Below, in pieces: positions 23,921 to 36,061 of a DNA stretch of 64,000 nt. Each line of letters begins with the position of its first letter. Position 1 is the first letter of the stretch. The notes below the pieces were generated by a model. It did no database searches, was not told the origin of the DNA, and was given only the letters and a program-made list of their open reading frames with translations. Source of the DNA: Dentipellis sp. KUC8613 (lineage: Eukaryota; Basidiomycota; Agaricomycetes; Russulales; Hericiaceae); assembly GCA_002286715.1 (NCBI GenBank), contig NSJX01000002.1:978396-1042395 (forward strand). The letters run 5' to 3'. Both the position numbers and the translations under genes were made by a program.

Positions 23921-25307
23921 TTAGAACCACGGGTTCGGGAGCATTGTCCTGTCAGAGCAATCAGTTTCCAGGACGGCACACTGGGGGATAGCGCAAACTC
24001 ACATTGCACCAAACGCAACCGCAAATGCGGCCGCACCCCACGCCAGCGACTTCCTCTGTGAAGTCATCGTCACTCTCCTGTTCGTGGCAATCGCACGCTC
24101 CTTATTCTCGGCCTCTGCGCCGGGTTCCTTGAAGTTGAACTGCAACGGTGCATCCTCCTCCTCTCGAGCCCGCTTAGCTGGCCCCTCCCCTTCATCTGTA
24201 GACGACATCCCGACGTCTTCCCCATCCTTCTGCGCGCGGTTGGCCTCCCGCTGCGCCTTGAAAGCCGCGATCATCTCCTTCTGCTCTGCAATATCCTGGA
24301 TCGGGTCCGGTCCAGCAACCTCTGCAACATCCTCATCCACTGCCGTCTCGTCCGATCCCGCCGTAGTCTCCGCCTCCAATCTGCGCCTGCCGACCTTGGG
24401 CGATTTCGTGGGAGACTTGGCAACCCTCGGAGACGTCACGATCTTCGGAATCGGGGTAGGCGCAGGGCTAGCAGTTCTCGTCGATCGGCGCACGGGAATG
24501 CTGGTCGCGGCGGCAGCGGTGCTCCTCGTGGCGGGCGTCGTAGAGCTCTTCGGCGGCGACGCCTCCCTGCGGCGTTTCGGCGGATTCGGCGTGATTGCAG
24601 ACGGAGACGGCGTCGGGAGCTGCTTGGTAGGAGTGGCATTCTTATCGGGCGTCTGTTGCTGCGCGCGTTGGGACTTGCGGTACTCGGTGTTCGGATCGGG
24701 CTTCGCCTCAGTGAGAGGTTCGAGGATCGTGGTCAGCGAGTACGCGTCCGCGAGCGTCGCGGCGACGCTGGCGCTGACCCAGGTACCGGCGAAACGAGAT
24801 TTTCCGGATTTGTTGCTACCGGAGAGATCGAAGTTTGCCTTCACCCATGCGGACTCCTCGCGTTCAGCTTCTTCTGACGCAGTGGGGAAGGCAGCGCGGA
24901 ACATGGTGGTGAGACTGACAGCGCCGGTGTCCAGGCGGCGCAGAATGAAGGCGTGGCCAGTGGGCTGTAGTTGGAGTCGAGTTAGGATAGCCTGGTGAGA
25001 AGCAGAACGCGACATACCGTCGGAACTTTCATACGGGCCACCTACACGGGGAGATTGAGATGAATAAGTGGCAGAGGGCATTGCAGAAGAAGACTCACAA
25101 TGGTAGACTGTCCATCTCTAATGATTTCCTGGAACTTAACTGCAGGCAAGTTGCTCGCAGTCACTGGTCGGGGAGAATCGTCAGTAGATCTTCGGAAACA
25201 GAGTGAATAGGCGCACAAGATTTGATATGAGGGTTGATATGTTCGTAAGGTAGGTCTGGGCGGGGTGCGCCAGACATAGGAGGGGTGTAGTGGGTGTGGG
25301 AGGGCAT
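23921..25307 (-). CDS. bqt4: Bqt4-like inner nuclear membrane protein (APSES/KilA-N fold)
   Basis: Resembles fission yeast Bqt4, which anchors telomeres to the inner nuclear membrane. A short N-terminal segment (MPSHTHYTPPMSG) leads to an APSES/KilA-N-like domain: VKFQEIIRDGQSTIVARMK, GHAFILRRLDTGAVSLTTMF, then FAGTWVSASVAATLADAY. A long basic Pro/Ser/Thr-rich linker with SPTKSPKV-type sites follows, then an acidic patch and a hydrophobic C-terminal anchor (AWGAAAFAVAFGAM). Exons at the 5' end include a 24-nt one (25018-25041) coding VARMKVPT. The apparent stop at 23999 is part of a GTGAGT donor; removing 23949-24002 adds TMLPNPWF and ends at 23921. The start could instead be ATG 25277. Telomere function is inferred from family only. 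Confidence 0.8.
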
Positions 25308-25535
25308 TTTCTGATGTGCGCAAGGCTCGAAGAGGATCGCGGCGGACGAGCGCGTTGTGGGTGACAGACGTGAGTGTGACCGGCGCGTGTCCTCAACCAA
25401 CGCCCTTCGAGCGGAGCTCCAATTCCAGCCACAGCCACTCAACAACCGCCCTGTCCTTTCCCAACTTTCCATTCCGATTTGACATTACTATACACATCCT
25501 GTCTATTTCTATGTTACCCAATGTCCCATTTGTCT

Positions 25536-28500
25536 TTATATCAGCTGCGGTCTTGCCACCAATTTCTCAACCAGGTCTTTCGCGCCCTCCCACCATGTGT
25601 GAGTGCCCCGTCGGTTCTTCATGTCGGCGTGTGCCACCATCTCCTCCACCGGCACCCACTTGACACTCGACCCCTGGATGGTGATGACTGCAGCAGACTC
25701 CCCGGTAATCACCTTTGACCGCTGATGGTGTTTGCGCAGTATCTCGTTGTGCTTCTCCAAGAAGGACATGCACTTGAGCGACAGTCGTACCGCGCGCGCA
25801 CGATCCAAGGGTGACGGGATGCCTCCTTGCAAGGTGTGGCCTAGCGAGGCCGATCGCGAGTCGAACAAGGAGCCTCCTTCCTCTTTGAAGATCTTTGTGA
25901 TCACTTCTGTTGTGTACACAGACGATGCGGCTTCATTGCTGTTTCGCGGTATGCTGGTCAGTCGCGTTCCGATAGTGTGCGGAAATAGTGACTTACCGAA
26001 TGACAATACGGCCCTCATTCTTACCCTTCACGTCCAACTTGTACCGATTCTTCAGGAACTTCACGTCGTCTCGCAGCATATCAAGGTTGATGCCTTGCTC
26101 TGGCGTGTATACGATGCTTGCTCCAACCTAACGGACCGGTAAGGAATGGCAGACGCGAAGCCAAGAATAAACCTACCGCAAGCGCACCCATCGTCGCAAT
26201 GTATCCGCACTTCCCACCTTGTGTCTCGACGACGAACACACGATTCCTACTAGCTGAAGCACTCTGCTTGATAGCATCGCATGCGTCTACGAGCGCGTTC
26301 AGACTGGTGTCGCTTCCCAAGCTGAACTCCGTCATCGGAACGTTGTTCGAGATCGTGGCAGGCAAGTGCACCATGGGTATATGGAAAGCAGGATAGTGTC
26401 TCCTCGCGTTTTCCATGATCAAGAGCGCGTTGAACGCCTCGAAGCCACCGATCATCAAGAGACCCTGGAAGTTGTGCTGCTGGAACTTCGCCGCCACGGC
26501 GCCGAGATCGACGTCAGGAAGTGTGCGATTGGTGCCGAGCTCAGATCCGCCTCGGACGATCCAGTTGTCAACGCCAAGCCACGAGAGCTCATAGATGTTA
26601 TCGTCCAGGAGGCCTCGGAACCCATTTGAAATGGCCAGAGGCGTATGACCCTGGCGGATGCAGTATCGGACGGCGGCGCGGGTAGCTGCATTCATGCCAC
26701 CTGCGGGGGCGCCCATACTGAAGGACGTGTCAGTGGTGTGCGGCATAGCGTACAAGGCTACATCTTACTGCATGATTGCGACTCGCATACGCTGAAATGA
26801 ATCGTATTAAAAGAGTTCAAGATTCAATAGCGTAGATCTTACCTGTTCGACAGGCAAGTGAGGCTCGGTTTCCAAAGTAGATGTTGCGATGAAGCCGTCC
26901 AAACTTTCCCGGAATTCAGGATCGCGTAGTGACATAGCCTTGTCAAAATCTTTCTCTTCAATGGCCTTGGCCACTGCTTTAGTCTAGGATTGAATCAACA
27001 TCTCGTCTCCTCGATTATGAGTGTCTCATACCATCTTCACAGCCTCAACCAAAGGAACACGAGTGATCTTGTTCTCCCGGATACCAATCATGTAAGAGGG
27101 CTTGTCGGGTGTGGCTTCAAGCAACGCATCAACAGCGTCCAAACCTTGCAATGTAGGCTAGGTAAACAATTCCTCAGAACCAGCGCTATGGATTGACTGC
27201 ATAGGAACCATACCAGGATACGGTCAAAGAAGCACGGCCTGCCTCCTCGCTGCGTGTGTCCAAGGGTCGTCACACGCGTATCGATTCCTAGACGCTCAAC
27301 GAGCACGTCCTTCACGTATTCTGCGCGGATGGGGTTCAGGTCACGGTCGAGCGCGCCCTCGGCGACAATGATGACGCTTTTGCGTTTTCCGAGGTCTCGG
27401 TGCTAAACATTCGAATAAGCTTCAGAGCACGTATGTATTGGAACAGGCTCTTACACGCTGTATAGCTTTGCACATTTCGTCTTCCCAAGGACTGCTCTGA
27501 GGAGGGCACTCGGGGATGAAGATGAAATCTGCTCCAGAACTGTCAACGGGGGATATCAGGGTACGATTCAGTGCGAAATGCAACCGCGACATACCTCACA
27601 CCGGCGAGGAGGGCAAGCCATCCACAGTGTCTTCCCATGACTTCCAGGACGAAGGCACGAGAGTGCGAGATGGCAGTGGAATGGATATTGTCGATAGCTT
27701 CACAGATTCTATGCAAAGCCGTGGGTGCACCAATCGTCAAGTCTGTTAGCGACATATCATTGTCGATAGACCCTACGAGACCGACTATCTTCAGGTGCCC
27801 GTGGCGAGCGACATGTTCGTCCGTGATTTTGTCTGAGTGTCATCCGGGTGTTAGAGGAGGCTTTCTACTAGAGAAAAGATTTGACCTTCGGCCCGCAGCT
27901 TCTGAATCAACGACGGCCACTCTGCTCGGAAGAGGTCGGCACCAGTAAGAGAACCGTCACCTCCACAAACCACCAAAGCATCGATACCCTCCTTGATCAA
28001 GTTGTAGGCAGCAGTTAGACGGCCCTCCGGCGTTCTGAATGCCTTGGAACGCGCCGTTCCAATAAGTGTACCTCCCTGATTGTATTCTTCAAAACTCCGT
28101 CCTGACGTGATGTCGACTTGCTCACCTCCGCGAACCACCCACGAACATCGTCCCAGCCGACTCGCACAATGTAACGGCCTTTCAAGGATCGCCCACCACG
28201 GTGGTCACTCGTGCCGTCACGCAGGAGCTCGCCATCCCCAAAGCGCAGGTTTTTGATGAATGATGGATCATGGACATGAACGTCTGCCAATGGGGTAGCG
28301 CTCGCAACGGGCGAAGGGGGTGCTTCAGCCTCGGCATTGCCGCGAACGAGGCCCTCGTATCCTTCACGCACGATCCAAGTATCACAGCCTCTAAGGGTTC
28401 ACACATTCGATTTCGTCTGGACGCATCAGGAGGCGAAAAGTGCGTACTTGAGGATGCCGCCCTTTACAACTGCACGAACAACTGCATTCATCCCGGCGCT

Positions 28501-28563
28501 GTCGCCGCCCGATGTGAGTACCGCGAGTTTCATCTTGTGATCCTGGGGAGTCTCGTTCGCCAT
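25536..28563 (-). CDS. PFK: 6-phosphofructokinase
   Basis: ATP-dependent phosphofructokinase, phosphorylating fructose 6-phosphate in glycolysis. It is the duplicated eukaryotic form: the N-terminal half has [40 protein letters not shown] and the GGDGSLTGA box. The C-terminal half has [47 protein letters not shown] and [14 protein letters not shown]. Many introns of 50-65 nt interrupt it. The first exon ends within GGILK, and the next continues with the conserved [13 protein letters not shown] 28563 begins the homology. It is divergent from the Wss1-like gene across 242 bp, so they may share promoter elements. Length and domain order are normal. Confidence 0.95.
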
Positions 28564-28805
28564 GGCGGTCGGACGAGGGGCGGTATATATGCACAGGCGG
28601 GAGAATCGGATATTATGTGGGATGGTACGAGGAGCGTAAAAGCGACAGGATCGGATTTCGGCAGACGCGCCTCTGCAGCTCAGAACGTTCGCTCCGTTTG
28701 ACGCGTCTCGCACACGAACGTGACTTGTTTTGTTCTCCTCCGAGTCGCTTCCTTTCCTCAGCCCTGTCAGCCAGCCATTTATTTACTTGCTCGTCGTCCT
28801 CCACG

Positions 28806-30647
28806 ATGGTGCACTACCGCATAAACGAGAGCGAGCCAAATCCAAACCCGCATATCAACTTCATCACTGCTCTCCCAATGCCCGACCCGGCCGCACAAGA
28901 GCAGGCGCGCCAGCTACTCCGCGCCCTTGCTGCACAGGTCAAGCCTGTTATGAAGGCCCACGGTTTCGTAGTCAATAGCCTCGAGGAAGTAGGTTTCCGC
29001 ATCCGTCTTCGGCTGGTGGCATGGTATAACCGTGACCTCGCCTCAGTATGAGTTCAATCCAGTATTCGCTGGCCGCAACTGGAATCAGGGCGAGGTAGTG
29101 GGTGAGTGAAATACGTAGCACACGTGTGGCAGCGAGTTTCAGATATGATAGCGCCTGCGGCACTTGTGCAGAGCTGGTCCTGCGAGAAGCACACGGGGGA
29201 TTCTCCTCTATCTCCTGGCTCATGAGTACGTTGTGCCACGAGGTCTGCCCTTCATCCGGACGTCTTCCCAGCCTCTACTGATGTCATGACTCAGCTTGCT
29301 CATATCAAGGTGCGCATCCTTTAGACGTGTAACAGACTTGAATTGAACAGGCTGTCTGTGCGAAGCATCCAAATCATAGCCCTGCGTTCTATACCTTCTG
29401 GAGGCAGCTCAATGGTGAAGTGAGAGCTCTGCAGGCCAAAGGCTACTTTGGTGACGGTAGACGAATGCCCTCGGTGCTCTGAGCCGATTCGTTGATCACA
29501 TCACGATTTCAGGATACTGGTCATCTGGCACTAGGCTCGTCGACTCGGCTAGGGTGGCGGGCGATGGCGTGGCGACAGGTGCACTCCCTGAATTCATGGT
29601 ACGATCCATTGACCGTCAGAGCGCGACAATTGCCTGATGTGGTACCACAGTGCGGAGGAGCGCAGACGAAAGCCAAACCCACACGCCGGCGTCGTCGTCG
29701 GCAGCCTACAGCAGGACCCTCTCGGTCAGGCGCACAGTCCGTCAAGCGACGCAAAGCGGGCTCCCGAGTGACCGCCGATGTTTTCAAGGGTGACGGCCGT
29801 GCGCTCAACGCTGACATCGAGGGCGAGGAGAAGAAAGCCGGCACTGGTTTTCGAAAACAGGCAACGAGGTGAGTCCTTGCAGCCAGACGGTCGAGAACAT
29901 CCTGGACTCAGTCGAGGTGCAGCAAGCGCGCCCGAGAGGAGCGTGCATTGGCTACCGAACGCCGTCTCCGTGCCCTGCAAGGCAAAGGTGAGCGCGATCC
30001 ATGGACAACTCGGAGACATTTTATGAATGTTGGCCGTCTAGCAGCGTCGCCGGAGCCGAAGGTCGAAGACACATCTGACGATGAATCTGACGGCGACGAA
30101 GAGGTGAAAGAAACCGATCTGGATCGCCGAAAGACTATGCTGGACTCTGTCGGTCAATCCGACTTCGACGGGCTCAAATCGGGCACTTTGGCGGACTTTT
30201 GGGGCAATTTCATCCTTCCAGAGGCCTCGAAGACAATGGCGAGCTCGGCGAGGCCCAAAAAGACGAACAATGCCGACCCGTCACCGCCGCGAACCACAGC
30301 CCGCCAGGTGAAGCTTGAAGAGATAACTTCTTCGCTAGGCGTCACGGCAGATCCACATACACCGTCATCGCCACGCAGCGGTGCAGATAATACGAGATTA
30401 AGTTCTGGGGCACAACAAACGCGTACGCAGGGCATTGCCGTCACCCGACAGGTTGGAAACTTGCGGCAGCGTCAAGAATCCAATCCGAAGTGGTCGTGCC
30501 TCGTGTGTACTCTGTGAGATCCGTTGCTCATCTTGGTGCATCTGTAGCTTACGTGTTTGCCTTTCCACCAGTGAGAATGAGGCCGAACACCTCGCATGCT
30601 CTGCATGCGCTACGCCTCGAGGCGAGTCTGCGTGGACGGGCAGCTGA
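28806..30647 (+). CDS. WSS1: Wss1-like DNA-protein crosslink protease (WLM domain)
   Basis: Metalloprotease of the Wss1/SPRTN type that degrades proteins crosslinked to DNA. The N-terminal WLM domain runs from MVHYRINESEPNPNPHINF through HGFVVNSLEE and YEFNPVFAGRNWN to the zinc-binding HELAHIKHPNHSPAF, which gives HExxH plus a third His with the spacing of the family. The core is assembled from three exons: HE ends at 29242, LAHIK is a 15-nt exon (29295-29309), HPNH starts at 29366. A basic region follows, then FKGDGRAL, which fits the SHP box that binds Cdc48/p97. The C-terminus WSCLVCTL...CSACATPRG is a RanBP2-type zinc finger. The gene converges with the DUF3421 gene. Confidence 0.88.
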
Positions 30648-30848
30648 TACATCGTCGTGCCTTCTGCGTCTACCTGTGATCAAAAGCCGCTTGTATGACA
30701 CCGAGCGTTCTATGACTAGAAGCTCTGAATGATAATGACACTTTGACTTTGGCCGGGTTCCTCAATACAATTGCACATCCATGTTCCGTATGGTCTTCAG
30801 ATACAGATAAATCATACAATACAAACATTTTCCTGCGATCGATCATAT

Positions 30849-31598
30849 TCAGACCTTCCAACACCTGCAGCACCAGCACTCAGTAGCGGTCGCGGGGCCA
30901 AGAAAATAGAGAGCTCACAGTATCTCGTAATCGTCCTGGATAGCATGCTCAGCACCCCCGAACGCAACATTACATGCACCCTACGTGACACAAATCAGCA
31001 TGCAGCCACCACAGCTCACAGCTGCAAGACCCACCAGATGCTCTCCTGTCTTTCCGGGTACAGGCACGCCATTAATCATCGCGACAGCGTGGTAGAGCTT
31101 CGCGCCATGATCCTCATACCCCCCTTCCACGGGCCGCTTGCCAGGCGGAATGCGCCCGCGCGAAGTCCGGACCCACTCCATCGTTTCCGGCGTAAACGGC
31201 AGGAGGTCGTAGCGCCCCTTGTGCTCGTGCTCGCCCCCACCATATGGCACGCGACAGGGCGGCTGCAGGTTTGGGGCGATCTTGCAGGGGTGCACGGCGT
31301 TTGGGAAGATCGCGGAGCCGATGAACACAGGGGAGGTCCCGTCGGCGTCGAAGAAGGGCGGGTAGCGCGTCTGCGCCTGGCTCGGGAATGGCGCGTCCGA
31401 CTCGGTCGACAGCGGGATGCGGTAGCCCGAGGGGGGCGGGGGCGCGTATGCGGGTGGGTTCTCGCCTGGATGGGGAGACTGGCTCATGTGCTGCTGAGGG
31501 TCCGGGAAGGAAGGTTGTCCGTCCTTCTCCCACCGTTTCCTATCGTTGTCGCCGTCCGATTCTGACCCCGAGTCGGGACTTCGACGGCGATATGACAT
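30849..31598 (-). CDS. DUF3421/DM9-like protein
   Basis: About 210 residues. The Ser/Asp/Pro-rich N-terminus (MSYRRRSPDSGSESDGDNDR, then PPAYAPPPP) is low complexity. The C-terminal part has motifs of the DUF3421/DM9 fold: FIGSAIFPNAVHPCKIAP, GGGEHEHKGRYDLLPF, AKLYHAVAMINGVPVPG, then NVAFGGAEH after an intron. The function of this family in fungi is not established; DM9 proteins elsewhere bind mannose. The frame stops at 30916 (DDYEIL-stop) only inside a GTGAGC donor. Splicing out 30865-30919 (55 nt) adds CWKV and ends at 30849, which I prefer. Both ends are possible isoforms. Confidence 0.75.
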
Positions 31599-31927
31599 GG
31601 CGTGTGAGGTATAGTGTACAGTGAACTGCGAGCCGGGTAGATGAGGCTGAAGAGAGAGAACCTAGGAACGGGTCGACTTGGGTACGACGCCGGCGGTGCT
31701 GTGCCGACGGATGCCGAGGACTTCGTACCAAAATGGCAAGTCCTCAAGAACCTCATATCGAAGCTCTTCCCCTCCCAGCGAGCACTCAGAGCTTCGCATA
31801 TGAAATTAATGAATGTACATTCATCAGCTGCGTGTACTGGCTACATGTCATTTGCTCCTATGGTTATTTGGATGACGGTACAATGGGTAACGCTACAAAT
31901 ATAACACCCTGTCTACAGATGAACATT
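31599..31927. other. Short intergenic region
   Basis: Upstream of the DUF3421 gene and downstream of the BRO1-domain gene, both minus strand. A plus-strand open frame from 31733 overlaps the BRO1 3' end and shows no family features. Confidence 0.6.
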
Positions 31928-34900
31928 TTACGCTGGTTGTGGCTTCGCTTTCCTTGGTGTTTTCTTCGGCTGGGCCTTTGGGGGTGGAGGAGGCAGATCC
32001 AAGGTCTGCCATTCATCCGAATCTGGCGGCGGAATATTGACAGGAGGCATTCGTGAGGACTGTGGCGCAGCGCTTGGGAGGGGTGAGTCTTGGGTCGGAG
32101 GCGACGGGGGTGCAGCTGCGACCTCGGGCTGAACAGATAACGATTTCATCGACCGAGAAAGGGAGCTACCGAAGGAATTAGCGGATGAAACGCCCGCAAT
32201 CGGGGGTGGTTCAAGACACCATCGACAATTCACGTACTGCATTTCGTCTCTCCGGCTTCTGGTCCATTCCTTGCAACTATCCTTAAATGACATCAAAATC
32301 CCAGCCAGGTTGTTGTAGAACTTGGAAGCCTAATTTAGCTCCACAATCCGAAATCTAGAATCGAGAGATCTTACTTGGAACCCCTCGTCCAGGTGACGTA
32401 TAATCTCCTTGTATTTGTGATATGCCAGATCCATCGACTGCAGCGCGTGTTCGCGTTCTTTGACAGACGGATCGTCCTTACGAGATGATAAAAATGCATC
32501 GTTCTCGGCCTAAGAAGATTCATTTCGCGTCAGTCACGGGTAACATGGGGATGCGACAATGGTTCTTACCCTGATGACATTAAGAAGTTCTTCCTGCTGC
32601 ACAGCCCCCTCCTCAATGTCGTTATGGAATTTCTCGAACTTAACCAATTCCTCATCCAAGATCTCGTCAAACATAGATGAATGCACCTCCGTCCATCTTT
32701 CGATAGACGCCGCCGCATGTACGACTTGCGGCTCGATATCATCGGCGTCTACAAGCAGTTCGGCGCGGCGCACGAGGTCCGTTCGAGCGCGGGACAAGTC
32801 ATCAAGCTTCTCCAGTGCCAGGCGCAGCTTGCGTGCGTGCATGTGAGTTTCTGAATTGGATTTGCCCGTTCCATTTGTGGGAAGGGTTGATGACGGAACA
32901 CACGCCTCCAATCGCGCCTGCGCAGCAATATTGTGAATGGTGGAGGGCGACAAGAGAAGACCATGTCGCTGACCTCATCCCAGGTCAGCTGGGTGATGTT
33001 GGCTTCCCATTCGTGCCAACGCTGCCGAACAACGGCGTCACTGTCTCCAGCATGGGCGATGGCACCTTGGTACCCTTGTGCCTTGGTCGTGAGTTCTCGA
33101 TTGGCTTCATGCGACGGCAAGCGCTCCGTATGTCTTTCCGCTCTAAAATTTTCGTCTTCTTCCGCTTCGTCATCTAGTATATCCATTGCCTAGAAGATCA
33201 CATGTGCTCTTAGTATGTTCAATATGGCGACTTAAAATGACTCAGAACATACGTCGGACAAAATTTGCGAGGCACGTTGCGCGAGCTTTTGGATGTCTTC
33301 GATTAGTTTTTCGACACGGAGTGGGCCGTTCTCCAGTCGGACTTCCTCCGCTTTCTTTAGAAGACTCGGAGGCAGTCCGATGGGCTTCTCAAGAGCATCT
33401 AAAGACGCTGGAAGGTTCAAGGCACGTATGGTGCTGTCCGCTCGGAGTTAGGTCACCTACAAGGAGATAGATGGAGGCAAACGTACTCGTTAGCTTTATC
33501 GCTGAGATGTTGCGCTCTGCCCACGATCTCATCTTTGAGGTAACCTTGACGTCTATCGTGATATATTTCTGGTACGGCGGTCAGATGCGCTTCCAGGAAT
33601 TTCCACTGTTCGCTGACCTATGGCAAGACGAGCTCCATAGCTCAGCAATGAGTGGAAGATAACCTGGTTGTCACCGATAGCTTTCTTCGGATCAAGGATT
33701 TCTGGGGGTGTGATGCTTTCAGCCATGGGGGCAGGTTGTATCGTAGGCAGTGCGGACGCAGAAGGCACGTCTTTGTGGTATATCAAATCGTTGTCCCGTT
33801 CGGCACGAGTCAGATTCTCCTCTACGATCCATAGCAGTGACTTGTGACGAGGTCAGTCTACACAGGCACAGCAACCGTAGATGGAAAGGGTTCTACCTTG
33901 ACATCTTGCAAGACAGCCGGCGCGACATTCCCGCGACGTGCGATGTCGTAACCCTTCTTCGCTGCAGATTGAGCAATGGACAGTCGCCCAATTTCATGCC
34001 CGTAGCTGTGCTCAGACGCCCGGATCAATCACCCATCGAGGGGTATGTCTAGGTTGCCTCACGTACCGATTAGCTTCGAGATCGTCTATGCCTTTCCTAA
34101 ATTGCGCTGCGGCCAGAAAATGAAGCTGCTTAGCTTCGATATGCCGCGTCCAGTCCTGACAACAGGTTAGAACGCAGCAAGGAAAGCGTGCGCGCCGACT
34201 TACTGATGGGAAGACATGCTTTATCGACGGCGAGGCATCCTGTATCTTGGACAAGGCGGTGGCATATAGCGTTGACGCCTGGGGCACTGTTATTCTCTGA
34301 ATGTGTGATAGAAGAAAAGGCTCACCTGTGCAGAGAGTCTTGCGACGATTCCATTGCTGTACGATGCCTCTATCACAGAATGAGTTCGTGGCCACACAAA
34401 AATAGAATTTTGCTATACCCATTATGGCGCGTTGCCAGACGCACTCCTGCGCCTGGGCTAGCATGAGATTCTGCAAACTTTCAATGAAGGCATCTGTCAG
34501 GTCGATGGGTATATCGTCCGCGGGGATCGTCGACTTCAATTTCGGTAAAGCCGATGATGCGAGGTACGAGAGAACCCCTGCTGCGCTCTGTCCCGACAAC
34601 TGTCGTTGAGGTACTGCACGTCGTTTCAGAGCTGCCGAACAGACTCGCCTGGTAATAGCTGCACGCTCGTTTCACGCCAACAGTCTTTGATCGATCTTCC
34701 GCGGCCGCCAATTGTGAGTAGAGGGCGGCGAGATTAAACAGGGTTGCGCAACGCTCAAACTGGAGATTGCACAATGTGACTGGCAGGGATGTGGGCGCGA
34801 AGACGGTTGCATAGGATATCTCCAGTGCGATCTGTAATGGTATCGTAAACCCGATGATAAGAATGTACACTGTCCTGCACGCACATCAGCAGGAAGCTTC

Positions 34901-35177
34901 GTCAATATGAACACGAGCTGGGCGTGGTAGCTACATCGGTCGTCAGTTTGTGGTCGAAATACGGAGAAGGTCGCACGTGCCTAGTCAGGGCCTCGATACT
35001 GTTTACATGGACAACGCCGCTGATGGCTTCTTTGCGCAGCGCCTCCCATCTGCTTATGTCCCACTGGAACGCGTGGGGGCTTGTTTCGGGGTGGCGGGCT
35101 TGAATGTGATTCTGGACTGCGTGTTTGAGCGGAAGCGCATAGGACTTCTTGAACGGGATCGACAATTGGTTGGGCAT
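31928..35177 (-). CDS. palA: BRO1-domain protein, PalA/Rim20-like
   Basis: Scaffold protein of the ambient-pH (Pal/Rim) pathway or ESCRT machinery. PalA/Rim20 binds Snf7 and the transcription factor PacC/Rim101. It begins MPNQLSIPFKKSYALPLKHA, the usual opening of PalA/ALIX BRO1 domains, followed by AQLVFILTKLPADV and LCNLQFERCATLFNLAALYS, which are BRO1 core helices. The rest is helical (V domain) and ends in a Pro-rich tail (PPPPKAQPKKTPRKAKPQPA) where Bro1/ALIX members bind partners. There are many introns. One, 34931-34980, must use a GC donor (AG-GCACGT) to keep frame into YHAQLVF. PalA is preferred over Bro1 because of the LSIPFKK opening and short tail, but the distinction is not secure. 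Confidence 0.82.
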
Positions 35178-36061
35178 GCTTCAGTTCACGTAAGAGTTCA
35201 GCAGAAGCAAGGAGTCCGGAGATGCAAGAGGGAACACGGGATGAGAGTCTGGTTGGTTGTTCACGGAGGTATTTACAGGCAATCCACGCTCCGACGAGAC
35301 GAGTACAACGAAAAGTCCGCCAGTCCGCCAAAGCCCAGCGACGGCGCGATCACAAAGATGGAGAATGGATTGTCAAAGACGCCACTTGTGAAAGAGCAGA
35401 GACTTTGAAGAGACTGAAAGAGCGGCTAAACGTTCAAAGGAGATATCGGCGACGCGCAACACGTGCTGGCCTGACATTTCGCGTCGACGTTCGGAGCGGC
35501 CAACTCACGGGTCTCCTTCTGCCTCCTCCAGCCTGGTCCTTTCAGTGGCCACGCCTTTTGATACTCCTATACCCCACGCGTCGCGAGTTTCCTAGGATCC
35601 ATCTCATCTCACACGCATCTTCTCGATAACCTGGTGCGTGTTGTTCGTGTGTGAACGGTCTATTTAAGACAATCGCGGAACTCGGAAATCCTTGGACGCC
35701 TCAGGCACACTCGGTCTGCTATGGCAGGCAGACGGACTCCAGTATTATTGCAAGCCTTGCTTCCAAGCAATATCAATCTTTTTGCTGTCGCGAAGTCGTT
35801 ATCTCCTCAGGCGCTTGCCCGTATCTGACAAGCTCTCCGTCACGGCGGGTCTAGTGACATGCCGCAGGCGCTCAAGCAGCCCACACAACGCCCAAAGCTT
35901 CGGCAGCTCTCGGTCCCTGCCAGGCAATGGCAGCCTTACGGCATTCGTGGTTCGCTCGACTCGTTCGAAATTAGGAGCAAACAAAGCCGGTATATGAAGG
36001 CGAACTCGACCGGCAGATCTCTCCTCTCTCCAGTCTCCCCAGGCTTAGAAGTCCTAGATCC
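35178..36061. other. Divergent promoter region
   Basis: Between the BRO1 gene (-) and a small gene (+). A plus-strand Arg-rich open frame of about 135 codons starts at 35222, but it has no recognisable domain or promoter context and lies directly antisense to the BRO1 leader, so I do not call it. Confidence 0.6.

Noticed and set aside
28584..28590. TATATAT before the phosphofructokinase start
   Set aside because: It lies only about 20 nt from the ATG, too close to act as a TATA box for this start.
35222..35629. Arg-rich plus-strand open frame of 135 codons
   Set aside because: No recognisable domain, no splice or promoter support, directly upstream and antisense to the BRO1 gene leader.
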